Part shown: positions 7,831 through 17,177 of the stretch, one piece after another
Layout of the letters: the number at the start of each line of letters is the position of its first letter
Position numbering within the stretch: the first letter of the stretch is position 1
Source: an uncultured Saprospiraceae bacterium
Lineage (GTDB): Bacteria > Bacteroidota > Bacteroidia > Chitinophagales > Saprospiraceae
Assembly: GCA_937921825.1 (NCBI GenBank)
Contig: CAKZVK010000061.1
Location: forward strand, 1 to 64,000
Reading direction: 5' to 3'
Length of the DNA: 64,000 bases
Position numbers and translations under genes: made by a program
The notes under the pieces: model-generated
The model's input: only the letters and a program-made list of their open reading frames with translations
Databases searched by the model: none
What the model was told of the DNA's origin: nothing

Positions 7831-8862
7831 ATGGGATTATTTAGTTTTTTCAGACAAGAGTTAGCAGTAGACTTAGGGACAGCGAATACGCTGATCATCC
7901 AAAACGGCGAAGTCGTTGTAGATGAGCCCTCTATTGTAGCCATAAATAGAAAGACCAACGAAATCTTGGCAGTAGGGACTAAGGCCATGCTTATGCATGA
8001 GAAGACCCATGCTAATCTAGAGACAATCAGACCTCTCAAGGATGGTGTCATTGCAGATTTCCAAGCTGCAGAAAGTCTCATCCATGGCCTCATAGCTATG
8101 ATAGGAGAAAAGAAAAGATTCTTCTCTCATCTCAAAATGGTTATCTGCATTCCTTCAGGTATAACAGAAGTAGAAAAAAGAGCAGTTTTTGATTCTGCAG
8201 ATCACGTAGATTCTAAAGAAACCTACCTCATACATGAACCTATGGCAGCAGCCCTAGGTATAGGTCTAGATGTTATGGCTCCACAGGGAAATATGATCAT
8301 CGATATAGGTGGAGGAACTACAGAGATTGCGGTTATCGCACTTTCTGGAATTATTACTGATCAGTCTATAAGAGTGGCCGGTGATGAGTTTACAAATGAC
8401 ATTGTAGACTTCATGAAAAGAAAACATAATCTTCTTATAGGAGAAAGAACTGCAGAGAATATCAAGATTACTATAGGCTCGGCCTTAGAGACACTTGCAG
8501 ATCCGCCTGATAAGATGGGAGTAAATGGAAGAGATTTGCTTACAGGAATACCTAAGCAAGTCACCATCGACTATTCTGAAGTCGCTGAGGCCTTAGATAA
8601 GTCAGTCGCTAAAATAGAAGAAGCCGTCCTAAAGGCGCTAGAAGATACTCCTCCAGAACTAGCTGCAGATATATACAAGAACGGTATCTATCTCACAGGT
8701 GGAGGTGCCTTACTCAGAGGACTAGATGAAAGGTTGGCTAGGAAAACGAAGCTAACAGTGCATGTGGCGGAAGATCCACTTAAAGCTGTGGTAAGAGGTA
8801 CTGGTCTTGCTCTAAAAAATACTGAAAAGTTCACCTTCTTGATGGACAGACAATCTCTCTAA
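7831..8862 (+). CDS. mreB: Rod shape-determining protein MreB (actin-like)
   Basis: A 343-aa actin-fold ATPase. Phosphate-1 loop AVDLGTANTLI (residues 12-22), phosphate-2 loop MIIDIGGGTTEIAV (~156), adenosine motif YLTGGGALLRGL (~289). The N-terminal MGLFSFFRQ helix is amphipathic, as in membrane-binding MreB. It polymerises under the inner membrane and directs the elongasome built by the next three genes (mreC 19 bp away, mreD, mrdA). The 292-bp stretch before it has no ORF and should carry the operon promoter. Confidence 0.97.
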   Translation: MGLFSFFRQELAVDLGTANTLIIQNGEVVVDEPSIVAINRKTNEILAVGTKAMLMHEKTHANLETIRPLKDGVIADFQAAESLIHGLIAMIGEKKRFFSHLKMVICIPSGITEVEKRAVFDSADHVDSKETYLIHEPMAAALGIGLDVMAPQGNMIIDIGGGTTEIAVIALSGIITDQSIRVAGDEFTNDIVDFMKRKHNLLIGERTAENIKITIGSALETLADPPDKMGVNGRDLLTGIPKQVTIDYSEVAEALDKSVAKIEEAVLKALEDTPPELAADIYKNGIYLTGGGALLRGLDERLARKTKLTVHVAEDPLKAVVRGTGLALKNTEKFTFLMDRQSL

Positions 8863-8881
8863 TCCTAAACCCAATATGTAG

Positions 8882-9718
8882 ATGAGGAATCTACTCTATC
8901 TTATATTCAGATACAGTGCCTTTCTTGTTTTCATACTATTGGAAATATTCTGTCTATTCCTTATCACCAACTACAATAAGAGTCAAAGAGAAATCTGGGC
9001 CCACTCTAGTAATCTACTCAGCGGCAATCTTAATCAACGTGTCCAGAAACTAGAGGATTTCTTTACACTTAATGCAATCAATGACAGCCTCATCAGAGAA
9101 AATGCTCGACTACTAGAAACCATCATTAATTATAGAATCCAGTCTGACTCAGAAAGTTTTCAAGCTTTTGAAAGTATCTCACAAGATTCGTCGATAAACT
9201 ACAAACTTATCCCTGCAAAGGTATGTGACAAAACAATAAACCTCCGAAACAACTTCCTGACCTTATGTGCTGGAAAGTCGCAAGGCATCCTACCAGGTAT
9301 GGGAGTAATCTCTAAAGATGGCGCTGTAGGCATCGTCCGTTCTTCTTCAGAAAACTTTGCTACAGTACTTATGCTGATAAACAGCCAAAGTAGAATAAGC
9401 GCAATGATTAAGAGTAAAGAATATCATGGCAATCTGGTATGGAATTCTGAAGAAATAAGAGAGTTCCGAATGGTAGATGTTCCAAAGCATGCTGATGTAG
9501 CAATTGGAGACACAGTAGTTACTAGTGGCTATTCTATTTCTTTTCCTAAGTTTATACACCTAGGGGTGGTGAGAGATCTTAGGATCATCGGAGGTAGTAA
9601 CAATTATGATATCAAAGTAGAGCTCGGTTATGACCTCGCCAGAATAAGTAATGTCTATGTCATCGCCTTTGACAAAGCAGACGAGAAAATAGAACTAATA
9701 TCTGCACAAGATGAATAA
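8882..9718 (+). CDS. mreC: Rod shape-determining protein MreC
   Basis: A 278-aa bitopic protein: one membrane helix (residues ~8-30, YSAFLVFILLEIFCLFLI), a periplasmic coiled coil (~40-85) and a beta-rich C-terminal domain with the MreC patterns KVCDKTINLRNNFLTLCAGKSQGI and GMGVISKDGAVGIV. It links MreB filaments to PBP2 in the periplasm. It starts 19 bp after mreB and its 3' end overlaps mreD by 8 bp, indicating translational coupling. Confidence 0.93.
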   Translation: MRNLLYLIFRYSAFLVFILLEIFCLFLITNYNKSQREIWAHSSNLLSGNLNQRVQKLEDFFTLNAINDSLIRENARLLETIINYRIQSDSESFQAFESISQDSSINYKLIPAKVCDKTINLRNNFLTLCAGKSQGILPGMGVISKDGAVGIVRSSSENFATVLMLINSQSRISAMIKSKEYHGNLVWNSEEIREFRMVDVPKHADVAIGDTVVTSGYSISFPKFIHLGVVRDLRIIGGSNNYDIKVELGYDLARISNVYVIAFDKADEKIELISAQDE

Positions 9719-10229
9719 GTTAGTCTCTAGAAATATCATCAGGATAATATTTGTATTGCTTATCCAGCTCATCTTACTTAAGAGAATAAATCTGACTTTT
9801 GGAGATTTCAATTACGTCCATCTGTCCATCTATCCAGTCGCTCTAGCCTTACTTCCATATAAGATGCCTAGGCCGTTACTGATCATTGCAGCTTTTGCTG
9901 TTGGATTTATCGTAGATATCTTTTACAACTCACTCGGCGTACATGCAGGTGCCTGCACCTTCGTTGCATTTTTTAGATACTATATTTTAAACTTTATAGC
10001 ACCTAGAGATGGGTATAAAAAAGATGCCCTCACAGCCTATGAATACAATATAACCTGGTTCCTTTCCTATATGGCAATGTTCCTATTTTTGCATCAGTTT
10101 ATGTTGTATAGTTTGGAGGCTTTTTCGCCGGTGTATATGAAAGAGATTATCCTGAGGACAATATTTAGCTTTATAGCCTCATTATTTTTGATAACTATTG
10201 GTAAACTGATTTTCAACCCTAAATATTAA
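9711..10229 (+). CDS. mreD: Rod shape-determining membrane protein MreD
   Basis: A 172-aa integral membrane protein with about five hydrophobic helices (IIRIIFVLLIQLILL, YPVALALLPY, LLIIAAFAVGFIVDIFY, a segment near WFLSYMAMFLFL, and TIFSFIASLFLITIG). Sequence conservation in MreD is low; the call rests on topology, length and its place between mreC (8-bp overlap) and mrdA (2-bp gap). The motif GFIVDIFYNSLGVHAGACTF is typical of Bacteroidota MreD. Confidence 0.88.
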   Translation: MNKLVSRNIIRIIFVLLIQLILLKRINLTFGDFNYVHLSIYPVALALLPYKMPRPLLIIAAFAVGFIVDIFYNSLGVHAGACTFVAFFRYYILNFIAPRDGYKKDALTAYEYNITWFLSYMAMFLFLHQFMLYSLEAFSPVYMKEIILRTIFSFIASLFLITIGKLIFNPKY

Positions 10230-10231
10230 GC

Positions 10232-12136
10232 TTGAACTTAGACGCTAGACAGATTCCTATACTTATCACTTTTATCCTAAGTAGTTCTGTATTAGTCTAC
10301 AAGCTAGCTGATCTTCAGCTATTTAATTCGACCTACAAGAAAATTGCTGAGCGAACTGTTCTGGACAAGCAAACAAAGTATCCCTCTAGAGGAAATATCT
10401 TCGATAGAAACGGGGATTTACTAACATATAATAAACCGATCTATGACCTAGAGTTCATCTATAAGAATGTAGACCCTGATATGGACACTACCCTCTTCTG
10501 CGAACTACTAGAGATAGATAAAGAAACCTTTGAAAAAAATCTAAACAAAAACTGGAGAGACGTCAGGTATCATAAATCTTTGCCCACAACGTTCCTCTCC
10601 AAAATACCTCCAGAAAAATATTCCAAATTTCAAGAACAGCTATTTAGATTTCCTGGCTTCTACCCTCTCAATAGAAACATAAGAGCCTACCCTCATGAAT
10701 CAGCTCCTCACTTACTGGGGTATCTAGGAGAAGCTAACTTAAAGCAAATCAACGCTGAAAATTCTGACTACGAAAGAGGGGACTTTGTAGGCAAGAGTGG
10801 CTTGGAAAAAAAATACGAAGATCTTCTAAAAGGAGAAAAAGGTGTCAAATTCCTAATTCGTGATGTTATAGGCAGAGAAGTATCTTCTTTCAATGATGGT
10901 AATCTAGACTCACTCTCTACTCAAGGGGTAGATCTCCATTCTACTATAGATCTAGAATTGCAAAAATATTGCGAACAGCTCATGACTAATAAGAGAGGAA
11001 GTATCGTCGCAATAGAGCCTAGCACCGGAGAAATCCTTTCTATGGTTTCATCACCTTTCTACAACCCTAACAAACTTAACTTAGACGAAGATAGAGGCAA
11101 AGCTTTCAAAGCATTAATGTCTGATAAAATTCAATTGCCTTTTCTAGATAGATCGATCTCTGCAAAGTACCCACCAGGTTCTATCTTCAAGCCTATACTT
11201 TCCCTGATCTCATTGCAAGAGAATGTCTTTAATGCGAACAAGACGGTCACTTGTAATGGACACTATGAGTACAGGACTTTCAAGTTTGGTTGTCACCAGC
11301 ATGCGACTCCTCACAATGTGAAGTCTGCCATCATGCATTCTTGCAATAGTTATTTCTTCGAGATGGTAAGAAAACTTATAGAAAAAGAAGGGTATAATAA
11401 TCCCGAGATAGGCTTAAACATACTCCGGAGTCATCTTTCTGATTTCGGTCTAGGTAGGCCTCTAGGTATAGATCTGCCTGGAGAAAAATCGGGCTATGTT
11501 CCTACACCAGAACATTACGATCACCTCTATAGAAATGCAGGTGCTAACTGGAGATCAACCTACATCATGTCTATCGGTATAGGACAGGGAGAATTAGATC
11601 TTACAACTCTACAGATGGCCAATCTTGCTACGATCATAGCCAATAGAGGATACTGGATTACACCACATTTAGTTAGAGGTTTTGGTAACGAGGAACTAAA
11701 ACTGAGTGACGAATACAAAGTGAAAAGACTGGTAAGGATAGACCCAGAGCATTTTGACCCCGTGATAGAAGGCATGCGTTGGGCTATACTCTACGGTACT
11801 GGATACCAAGCCAATACCGCAGGGATCAGCATCTGTGGCAAGACAGGAACCTCACAAAACCCTCATGGGGATGACCACTCCGTCTTCTATGCCTTTGCAC
11901 CTCAAGATGACCCTAAGATTGCCTTAGCCGTCTATGTGGAAAATGCTGGATTCGGTGGTGACATCGCAGCACCTATCGCTGGACTGGTCATAGAAAAATA
12001 TATCAAGGGAGAGTCCAAACGTCCTATTCTAGAAGAAAGAATGATAAATATGGACTTAGTATCTAAGGACCTTCCACCAGAAGAAAAGGCATCAGAATCT
12101 GAAAACAATAGTACCTTAGAGAAGGACGAACAATAA
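10232..12136 (+). CDS. mrdA: Penicillin-binding protein 2, elongation transpeptidase
   Basis: A 634-aa class B PBP. N-terminal membrane helix (IPILITFILSSSVLVYKLA), dimerisation region with RGNIFDRNGDLLTYN, then the transpeptidase domain with the catalytic SxxK in PPGSIFKP (~315), SxN in HSCNSYFFE (~370) and KTG in CGKTGTSQNP (~535). It cross-links peptidoglycan for side-wall growth together with MreBCD. The start is TTG, 2 bp after the mreD stop, supporting coupling. The usual next gene, rodA, is absent; folA follows after 8 bp. The C-terminal ~25 residues are charged and probably disordered. Confidence 0.95.
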   Translation: MNLDARQIPILITFILSSSVLVYKLADLQLFNSTYKKIAERTVLDKQTKYPSRGNIFDRNGDLLTYNKPIYDLEFIYKNVDPDMDTTLFCELLEIDKETFEKNLNKNWRDVRYHKSLPTTFLSKIPPEKYSKFQEQLFRFPGFYPLNRNIRAYPHESAPHLLGYLGEANLKQINAENSDYERGDFVGKSGLEKKYEDLLKGEKGVKFLIRDVIGREVSSFNDGNLDSLSTQGVDLHSTIDLELQKYCEQLMTNKRGSIVAIEPSTGEILSMVSSPFYNPNKLNLDEDRGKAFKALMSDKIQLPFLDRSISAKYPPGSIFKPILSLISLQENVFNANKTVTCNGHYEYRTFKFGCHQHATPHNVKSAIMHSCNSYFFEMVRKLIEKEGYNNPEIGLNILRSHLSDFGLGRPLGIDLPGEKSGYVPTPEHYDHLYRNAGANWRSTYIMSIGIGQGELDLTTLQMANLATIIANRGYWITPHLVRGFGNEELKLSDEYKVKRLVRIDPEHFDPVIEGMRWAILYGTGYQANTAGISICGKTGTSQNPHGDDHSVFYAFAPQDDPKIALAVYVENAGFGGDIAAPIAGLVIEKYIKGESKRPILEERMINMDLVSKDLPPEEKASESENNSTLEKDEQ

Positions 12137-12144
12137 GCTACAGA

Positions 12145-12645
12145 ATGAAAATATCCAGCATAGTCGCTGTCAGCAATAATAATGTAATAGGCGTAGACAA
12201 TGATCTACCCTGGCATCTACCCGCTGACTTAAAACATTTTAAAACCACTACCTCTGGACATTGCATCCTCATGGGACGGAAGAGTTATGACTCTATAGGA
12301 AGACCACTTCCCAAGAGAACCAATATAGTAGTCACAAGGAACAAGGAGTTTTATCATTCAGGCCTGGAGATTGTGCACTCGATTTCAGATGGCATTCTAT
12401 CTGCACAAAATACAGGTGTGGAAGAACTCTTTATCATAGGTGGTAGCAATATCTATGAACAGACCATAGAGCTATGGGATAGACTTTTTCTCACCAAAGT
12501 AGATACGTATATCGATAACGGTACGGCTTTTTTTCCTGAGTTGGATATGACCAAATGGGTACTGACATCAGAGGTAAAGCATCTCGCTGACGAGAAAAAT
12601 CCTTACAACTATACCTTCTGCACTTATGAGCGACCTCAGCCGTAA
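12145..12645 (+). CDS. folA: Dihydrofolate reductase
   Basis: A 166-aa enzyme reducing dihydrofolate to tetrahydrofolate with NADPH. Visible motifs: IVAVSNNNVIGVDNDLPWHL (substrate loop with the Pro-Trp and the acidic residue at the ADLKHFK helix), GRKSYDSIGRPLPKRTNIVV (NADPH adenosine site), and FIIGGSNIYEQ (the conserved GG). Normal length. It follows mrdA by 8 bp and precedes the DUF2851 gene by 5 bp, so it is likely in the cell-shape operon by position only. The tetrahydrofolate it makes feeds MetH at 19551, though the two are not co-transcribed. Confidence 0.96.
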   Translation: MKISSIVAVSNNNVIGVDNDLPWHLPADLKHFKTTTSGHCILMGRKSYDSIGRPLPKRTNIVVTRNKEFYHSGLEIVHSISDGILSAQNTGVEELFIIGGSNIYEQTIELWDRLFLTKVDTYIDNGTAFFPELDMTKWVLTSEVKHLADEKNPYNYTFCTYERPQP

Positions 12646-12650
12646 TCCTC

Positions 12651-13916
12651 ATGAAAGAAGAGCTGTTACATTATCTATGGCAAACCAAATCCTTTGACTT
12701 AGCTGATTTAGAAACTACAGAAGGAGAAACGGTTTCTCTCATTAAGTTTGGAACACATAATGCTAATGCAGGTCCTGATTTTCTAAATGGACAAGTAAGG
12801 ATAGGAGACACCTTGTGGAGTGGTCATATAGAAATACATACCCTAGCGTCCCACTGGCGCAATCACAGACATCATAACGATATAGCCTATAATAACGTCA
12901 TACTACATGTGGTATACGAAAATGATAGCCCCATCCTCAATGCAAATAATCAAGCTATCCCAACCATAGAACTAAAAAACAGATTCCCTTTCAGCTACAT
13001 TGACGATCACCTGAAACTCATTTCGTCCCTAAGTTGGATACCCTGTGCAGATCACCTGAGTCAAATAGACCAGTCAAAGGTGCCATTCTTTCTAGAACGG
13101 CTCCTGGTCAATAGACTAGAGGAAAAATGTAAGCGTATATCAGAATTATGTAAGAGCACAAAAAACGACTGGGAAGAAGTGCTCTATAAGTTACTCCTAA
13201 GATACCTCGGTCTAAAAATTAATAGTGATGGCTTCCAGAGACTCAGCGAAGTGCTCCCTTATTCAATCTTGAAAAAACAAGCGGAAAGTATCCAACAAAA
13301 AGAGAGCCTCCTCTTTGGTCAGGCAGACCTACTCAGCGGAAATGACAGCTACTTTCAGGAGCTCAAAAAAGAATATAAACATCAACAGAATAAATACAAG
13401 CTTACACCTATGAGAGGCGTAGAGTGGTTATTTGCCAAACTACGTCCTGCAAATTTTCCTACCATCAGGATAGCACAGATAGCGGCGCTCTATCATAAGA
13501 CACCGAGCCTCTTTTCTGAAATCATTGCTGCTAAGTCCCTTACCGAACTAGAAGAACTTTTCGAGATCAGTGCCAGTACTTACTGGGATACACATTATAT
13601 CCCAGAGAAGACCAGCACCAAAAGAAAAAAGAAAATAGGCAAGACGACTAAGCAGATCCTGATTATAAATGTGGTCGCTCCTCTGATATTCGCCTATGCT
13701 ACAGCCAAAGATGATGAGCCCTTAAAAGAGAAGGCGCTTGATATCCTCTATAAGTTACCCTCCGAAAACAACAATATCATCAGACGATTCAGTCAAATGG
13801 CACTCAAAGCAGAATCTGCAGCACAAAGCCAAGCACTTATAGAACTAAAAACTAATTATTGTGATAAGCAGCAATGCCTCAGCTGCCAGATCGGACAACA
13901 AATTATCTTCCAGTGA
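12651..13916 (+). CDS. DUF2851 family protein
   Basis: A 421-aa protein recognised by its N-terminal MKEELLHYLWQTKSFDLADL and the block FGTHNANAGPDFLNGQVRIG ... GHIEIHTLASHWRNHRHHND, both characteristic of the DUF2851 family of Bacteroidota. The His-rich HWRNHRHHND and the IEIH segment suggest a metal or nuclease-like site, but no activity is established. A Cys cluster (CDKQQCLSCQIG) sits at the extreme C-terminus. No signal peptide or membrane helix. It starts 5 bp after folA and precedes lpxK by 23 bp. Confidence 0.85.
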   Translation: MKEELLHYLWQTKSFDLADLETTEGETVSLIKFGTHNANAGPDFLNGQVRIGDTLWSGHIEIHTLASHWRNHRHHNDIAYNNVILHVVYENDSPILNANNQAIPTIELKNRFPFSYIDDHLKLISSLSWIPCADHLSQIDQSKVPFFLERLLVNRLEEKCKRISELCKSTKNDWEEVLYKLLLRYLGLKINSDGFQRLSEVLPYSILKKQAESIQQKESLLFGQADLLSGNDSYFQELKKEYKHQQNKYKLTPMRGVEWLFAKLRPANFPTIRIAQIAALYHKTPSLFSEIIAAKSLTELEELFEISASTYWDTHYIPEKTSTKRKKKIGKTTKQILIINVVAPLIFAYATAKDDEPLKEKALDILYKLPSENNNIIRRFSQMALKAESAAQSQALIELKTNYCDKQQCLSCQIGQQIIFQ

Positions 13917-13939
13917 TGTTAGCTACCTATTAGAGACCA

Positions 13940-15007
13940 ATGAAGAGAAATATCATAAGCTATATTCTGCTACTGCCCTTTAGTTTACTCTATGGCGCAG
14001 CTATCTCTCTGCGAAATATATTTTATGAAGCTGGTCTACTGAAATCTACCAGCTTTAGTCTTCCCGTTATCAATGTTGGTAATCTCTCACTAGGAGGTAC
14101 GGGTAAGACGCCTCATATAGAGTATCTTATTACTGCACTCTCAGATTATATTAATGTGGCCACTCTCAGTAGAGGGTATAAACGAAAAAGCAAGGGCTTC
14201 AGATTAGTAAGGACAGAAGACAATGCTGCAGTAGCAGGTGACGAGCCGTTGCAGTTCAAAAGAAAATTTCCACATATTCCTGTAGCCGTTTCCGAGAGTA
14301 GAAATATAGGAATACCGATGATGCTCAAACAGCATCCGCAAATTCAAACTATACTATTAGATGATGCTTTCCAGCATAGATCTGTCGTGCCTGGCCTTAA
14401 CGTCTTACTGACACCATACGACGAACCATTCTACGAGGACTACTTGATGCCGCTAGGAAGATTACGAGAACCTAGACTGGCCTATGAAAGGGCAGACATT
14501 ATAATAGTCAGTAAATGTCCTGCTAGCCTATCGCAAGAAGAGCAGCAAACAGTTATAAAAAAAATAAATCCACTACCCAGACAAAAAATTTTCTTTACGA
14601 AGTATCAATATCATGATCCATATTTCATCCATGATAAAAATGTTAAGATAAAGTTAGACGAAAGTTCTCATGTCGTGCTTATATCTGCGATTGCAAAAGT
14701 CGATTATCTATTGCATTTTCTCGAAGGTATAACCAATGTAGAAAATGTGGTCAAGTTTGAGGATCATCACTACTTTACAGATCTAGAACTAGACCAGTTC
14801 AAGAAGATTTATGATAATATCGGTATAGACAATGCCTTCTTTTTGACTACTGAGAAAGATGCGATGCGTCTTGATCTACACAAGGATTTTTTGATGAAAC
14901 ATAACATTCCGATTTTTGCCTTACCCGTAGAAGTGGCGTTTTTAAACGATGAGGCGGAAGCGTTTGAAGAAGCTGTAAAAGCATTTCTCATAGAGTTTAA
15001 GGTATAA
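13940..15007 (+). CDS. lpxK: Tetraacyldisaccharide 4'-kinase
   Basis: A 355-aa inner-membrane-associated kinase that phosphorylates the lipid A disaccharide at the 4' position. It has an N-terminal hydrophobic helix (ISYILLLPFSLLYGAAISL), the P-loop VGNLSLGGTGKTPHIEYL (~48-65), the LLDDAFQHRSV motif (~138) and the C-terminal FFLTTEKDAMRL. Length matches the family (~330-360). It ends the plus-strand run that began at mreB; no strong terminator was seen directly after it. Confidence 0.95.
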   Translation: MKRNIISYILLLPFSLLYGAAISLRNIFYEAGLLKSTSFSLPVINVGNLSLGGTGKTPHIEYLITALSDYINVATLSRGYKRKSKGFRLVRTEDNAAVAGDEPLQFKRKFPHIPVAVSESRNIGIPMMLKQHPQIQTILLDDAFQHRSVVPGLNVLLTPYDEPFYEDYLMPLGRLREPRLAYERADIIIVSKCPASLSQEEQQTVIKKINPLPRQKIFFTKYQYHDPYFIHDKNVKIKLDESSHVVLISAIAKVDYLLHFLEGITNVENVVKFEDHHYFTDLELDQFKKIYDNIGIDNAFFLTTEKDAMRLDLHKDFLMKHNIPIFALPVEVAFLNDEAEAFEEAVKAFLIEFKV

Positions 15008-15045
15008 AAGAAGCCACTCAAAGTTTAATACGCAATAACAAAAAG

Positions 15046-15213
15046 CTAGGCCACCAAAGAAAAAGCACCACCCTTGTGCTTTAGCTTTCTAGAGTAGTGC
15101 TTTTTAGATTTATGAGCAGTACTGCTCAATCTTCGTCTGGAACCATCAAAAGGATTGATACCTCTATCAATCTTTATTTTCAATGGTCGCTTCTTAGATT
15201 TTTTCATGACCAT
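15046..15213 (-). CDS. Small, strongly basic protein of unknown function
   Basis: An ORF too short for the track, on the strand opposite lpxK, fills the 313-bp gap between lpxK and the RemB-like gene. It encodes 55 aa (53 if the second ATG at 15207 is used): MVMKKSKKRPLKIKIDRG, then NPFDGSRRRLSSTAHKSKKH and a Lys/Arg/His-rich tail ending GGAFSLVA. More than a third of the residues are basic, and it has no Cys, signal peptide or membrane helix. Such composition fits a nucleic-acid or ribosome-binding protein, but no family was recognised. The biased composition argues for coding; chance opening in AT-rich DNA is not excluded. Confidence 0.5.
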   Translation of the reverse strand: MVMKKSKKRPLKIKIDRGINPFDGSRRRLSSTAHKSKKHYSRKLKHKGGAFSLVA

Positions 15214-15320
15214 TATTTTTATGTTCTTAATACGTTACCAGCTCCCTAAAAGTTGCTAAAGACTGAATAATTTTAGTCGCATAAGGCCCAATCTAGATTT
15301 TCACTTAGCTTTGTAGCAGG

Positions 15321-16979
15321 ATGAAAAGAAACTTTTGGATATTACTTTTGACCTTGCCCCTTTATATATTTGGTCAAGCTGACGAAATACCGTTAGTTGA
15401 TTTCATGCCTTTCTATCCAGAGAATCATGACAATTATCACCTAGCCGATAGATTGGATGTGAAAATGGACAGCTTCCTAAATATACATACAGCTATAAAG
15501 AAGCTAAGCCCTACCCGCCTAAATCAGCTACATACCACAGCAGTGCTTAGCGCCAACAAATCACTTTCTCCACTTCGGTCCAACAAAGGGTTGTTCAATA
15601 CCTTTTACAAAAATCCTAATCGCCTCTATGAATTAATTACTCCTGACTTTGCCTTAGGTATAAATTTAATGGCAGACCTAAGGGTAGGTTCAGAAAGAAC
15701 TACAGGAGATTTCATCTTCCTCAATAAAAGAGGGCTAGAACTCTATGGTAGACTAGACAATAAGCTCTACTTCTATAGCAGTTTTGAAGAGAGTCAGTCT
15801 AATTTTTTCGATTACCAAGAGGAATTTATAAATACCTATAGTGCTATACGTGGGCAAGGGAATTACAAAGACTATCAAAGTTCTGTAATAGACAGTCTTA
15901 GTGGGTATGATTACGGATTGGCGCAAGCCTACCTTGGGTATCAGTTATCCAAGCATTCTACTTTAGAGCTTGGACATGGTAGACATTTCATAGGGAATGG
16001 AATGCGATCACTCTTACTAAGTGATACTGGAGCCAACTATTTCTACCTCAAGCTGGCTGTAGAATTTTGGAGGATACATTACCAAGTGATCTGGGCTGAA
16101 CTGACAACGATATCTGCCAGATATACCCCAAACAATAATTTGCTCCCTAAGAAATACATGGCGACTCATTATTTTAGCTACAAGCCTATTCAGAATCTAG
16201 AGATTGGGCTTTTTGAAAGCATCATCTTCGCCAGAGAAAATCAATTCGAATTTCAATATCTCAATCCCGTAATATTTTTCCGTACTGTAGAGTTTCACCT
16301 AGATAGTCCTGACAATGTACTATTAGGACTTAATGTGAAATACAACTTACTAAATCACCTCTCTCTGTATGGTCAGGTCTTACTTGATGAGCTGAACCTA
16401 GGCTTTCTTAGATCAGCTGACAAATGGTGGGGCAATAAATTCGGCTTTCAGTTAGGTCTAAAATACTTTGATATGTTCGGCATTAAAAACCTAGATGGCC
16501 AGATAGAAATGAACCGCGTACGACCCTATACCTACTCGCATAGAGAAGCTAGTACAGAATTTCCTGAGTTTACCGTTTCTAATTACAGTCACTATAGTCA
16601 GCCCCTTGCACATCCTCTAGGAGCTAATTTTACTGAGCTGATTACTAAACTTAGATATCAGCCCATAGAAAAACTCACTTTAGAATTAAGATACCTACGA
16701 ACTGAAGTCGGCAGAAATACTGATGAAAATTTTGGTTCAGAAATTATGTGGCCTGATGCTACTAGAGTTGCTGACTTCGGTATAGAGCAGAATCAAGGTG
16801 CCGTTAGCACCATAAACATGCTAGACCTTACAGCTTCTTATCAGATCTTGCCGCAGCTCTATCTAGATCTACAGGTCATCAGAAGAAAAGACTCTAATGC
16901 ACTATTAGGAGGTTTTGATACTAATTACTTCGGAACTGGCGTACGGTACAATATCTCCAATACGACCATAGACTACTAA
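15321..16979 (+). CDS. Outer-membrane beta-barrel protein, RemB/Wzi-like
   Basis: A 552-aa protein with signal peptide (MKRNFWILLLTLPLYIFGQA). The mature part alternates hydrophobic and polar residues as in a barrel and contains the stretch STLELGHGRHFIGNGMRSLL and NYFYLKLAVEFWRIHYQVIW, features I associate with the RemB/capsule-assembly Wzi-like proteins of gliding Bacteroidota. RemB is a cell-surface protein implicated in gliding. It is transcribed alone, 313 bp after lpxK. Substrate unknown; another porin-like family is possible. Confidence 0.6.
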   Translation: MKRNFWILLLTLPLYIFGQADEIPLVDFMPFYPENHDNYHLADRLDVKMDSFLNIHTAIKKLSPTRLNQLHTTAVLSANKSLSPLRSNKGLFNTFYKNPNRLYELITPDFALGINLMADLRVGSERTTGDFIFLNKRGLELYGRLDNKLYFYSSFEESQSNFFDYQEEFINTYSAIRGQGNYKDYQSSVIDSLSGYDYGLAQAYLGYQLSKHSTLELGHGRHFIGNGMRSLLLSDTGANYFYLKLAVEFWRIHYQVIWAELTTISARYTPNNNLLPKKYMATHYFSYKPIQNLEIGLFESIIFARENQFEFQYLNPVIFFRTVEFHLDSPDNVLLGLNVKYNLLNHLSLYGQVLLDELNLGFLRSADKWWGNKFGFQLGLKYFDMFGIKNLDGQIEMNRVRPYTYSHREASTEFPEFTVSNYSHYSQPLAHPLGANFTELITKLRYQPIEKLTLELRYLRTEVGRNTDENFGSEIMWPDATRVADFGIEQNQGAVSTINMLDLTASYQILPQLYLDLQVIRRKDSNALLGGFDTNYFGTGVRYNISNTTIDY

Positions 16980-17067
16980 CTGCCCTAACCGTTATGTTTC
17001 TATTACCTTTTTTGTGGTTCAATATTATCTTATTTTAGCTTCCATTTTCAGTAAAATTGATTTATAA

Positions 17068-17087
17068 ATGGTAAGCTAGTTTACCAT
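17068..17087. repeat. Inverted repeat in the gap after the RemB-like gene
   Basis: ATGGTAA and TTACCAT are exact reverse complements around GCTAGT. It sits 90 bp upstream of the lipoprotein start and about as far after the previous stop, without a T-run. It could be an operator for the lipoprotein gene or a weak terminator. Confidence 0.35.
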
Positions 17088-17177
17088 AACTAATAAAACA
17101 TTCTTGCTACAGGTCCCACTAGCCTAAGTGGAATATTATTTGGCATAGCATAATCACAAACCCAAAAAAAATTGATT

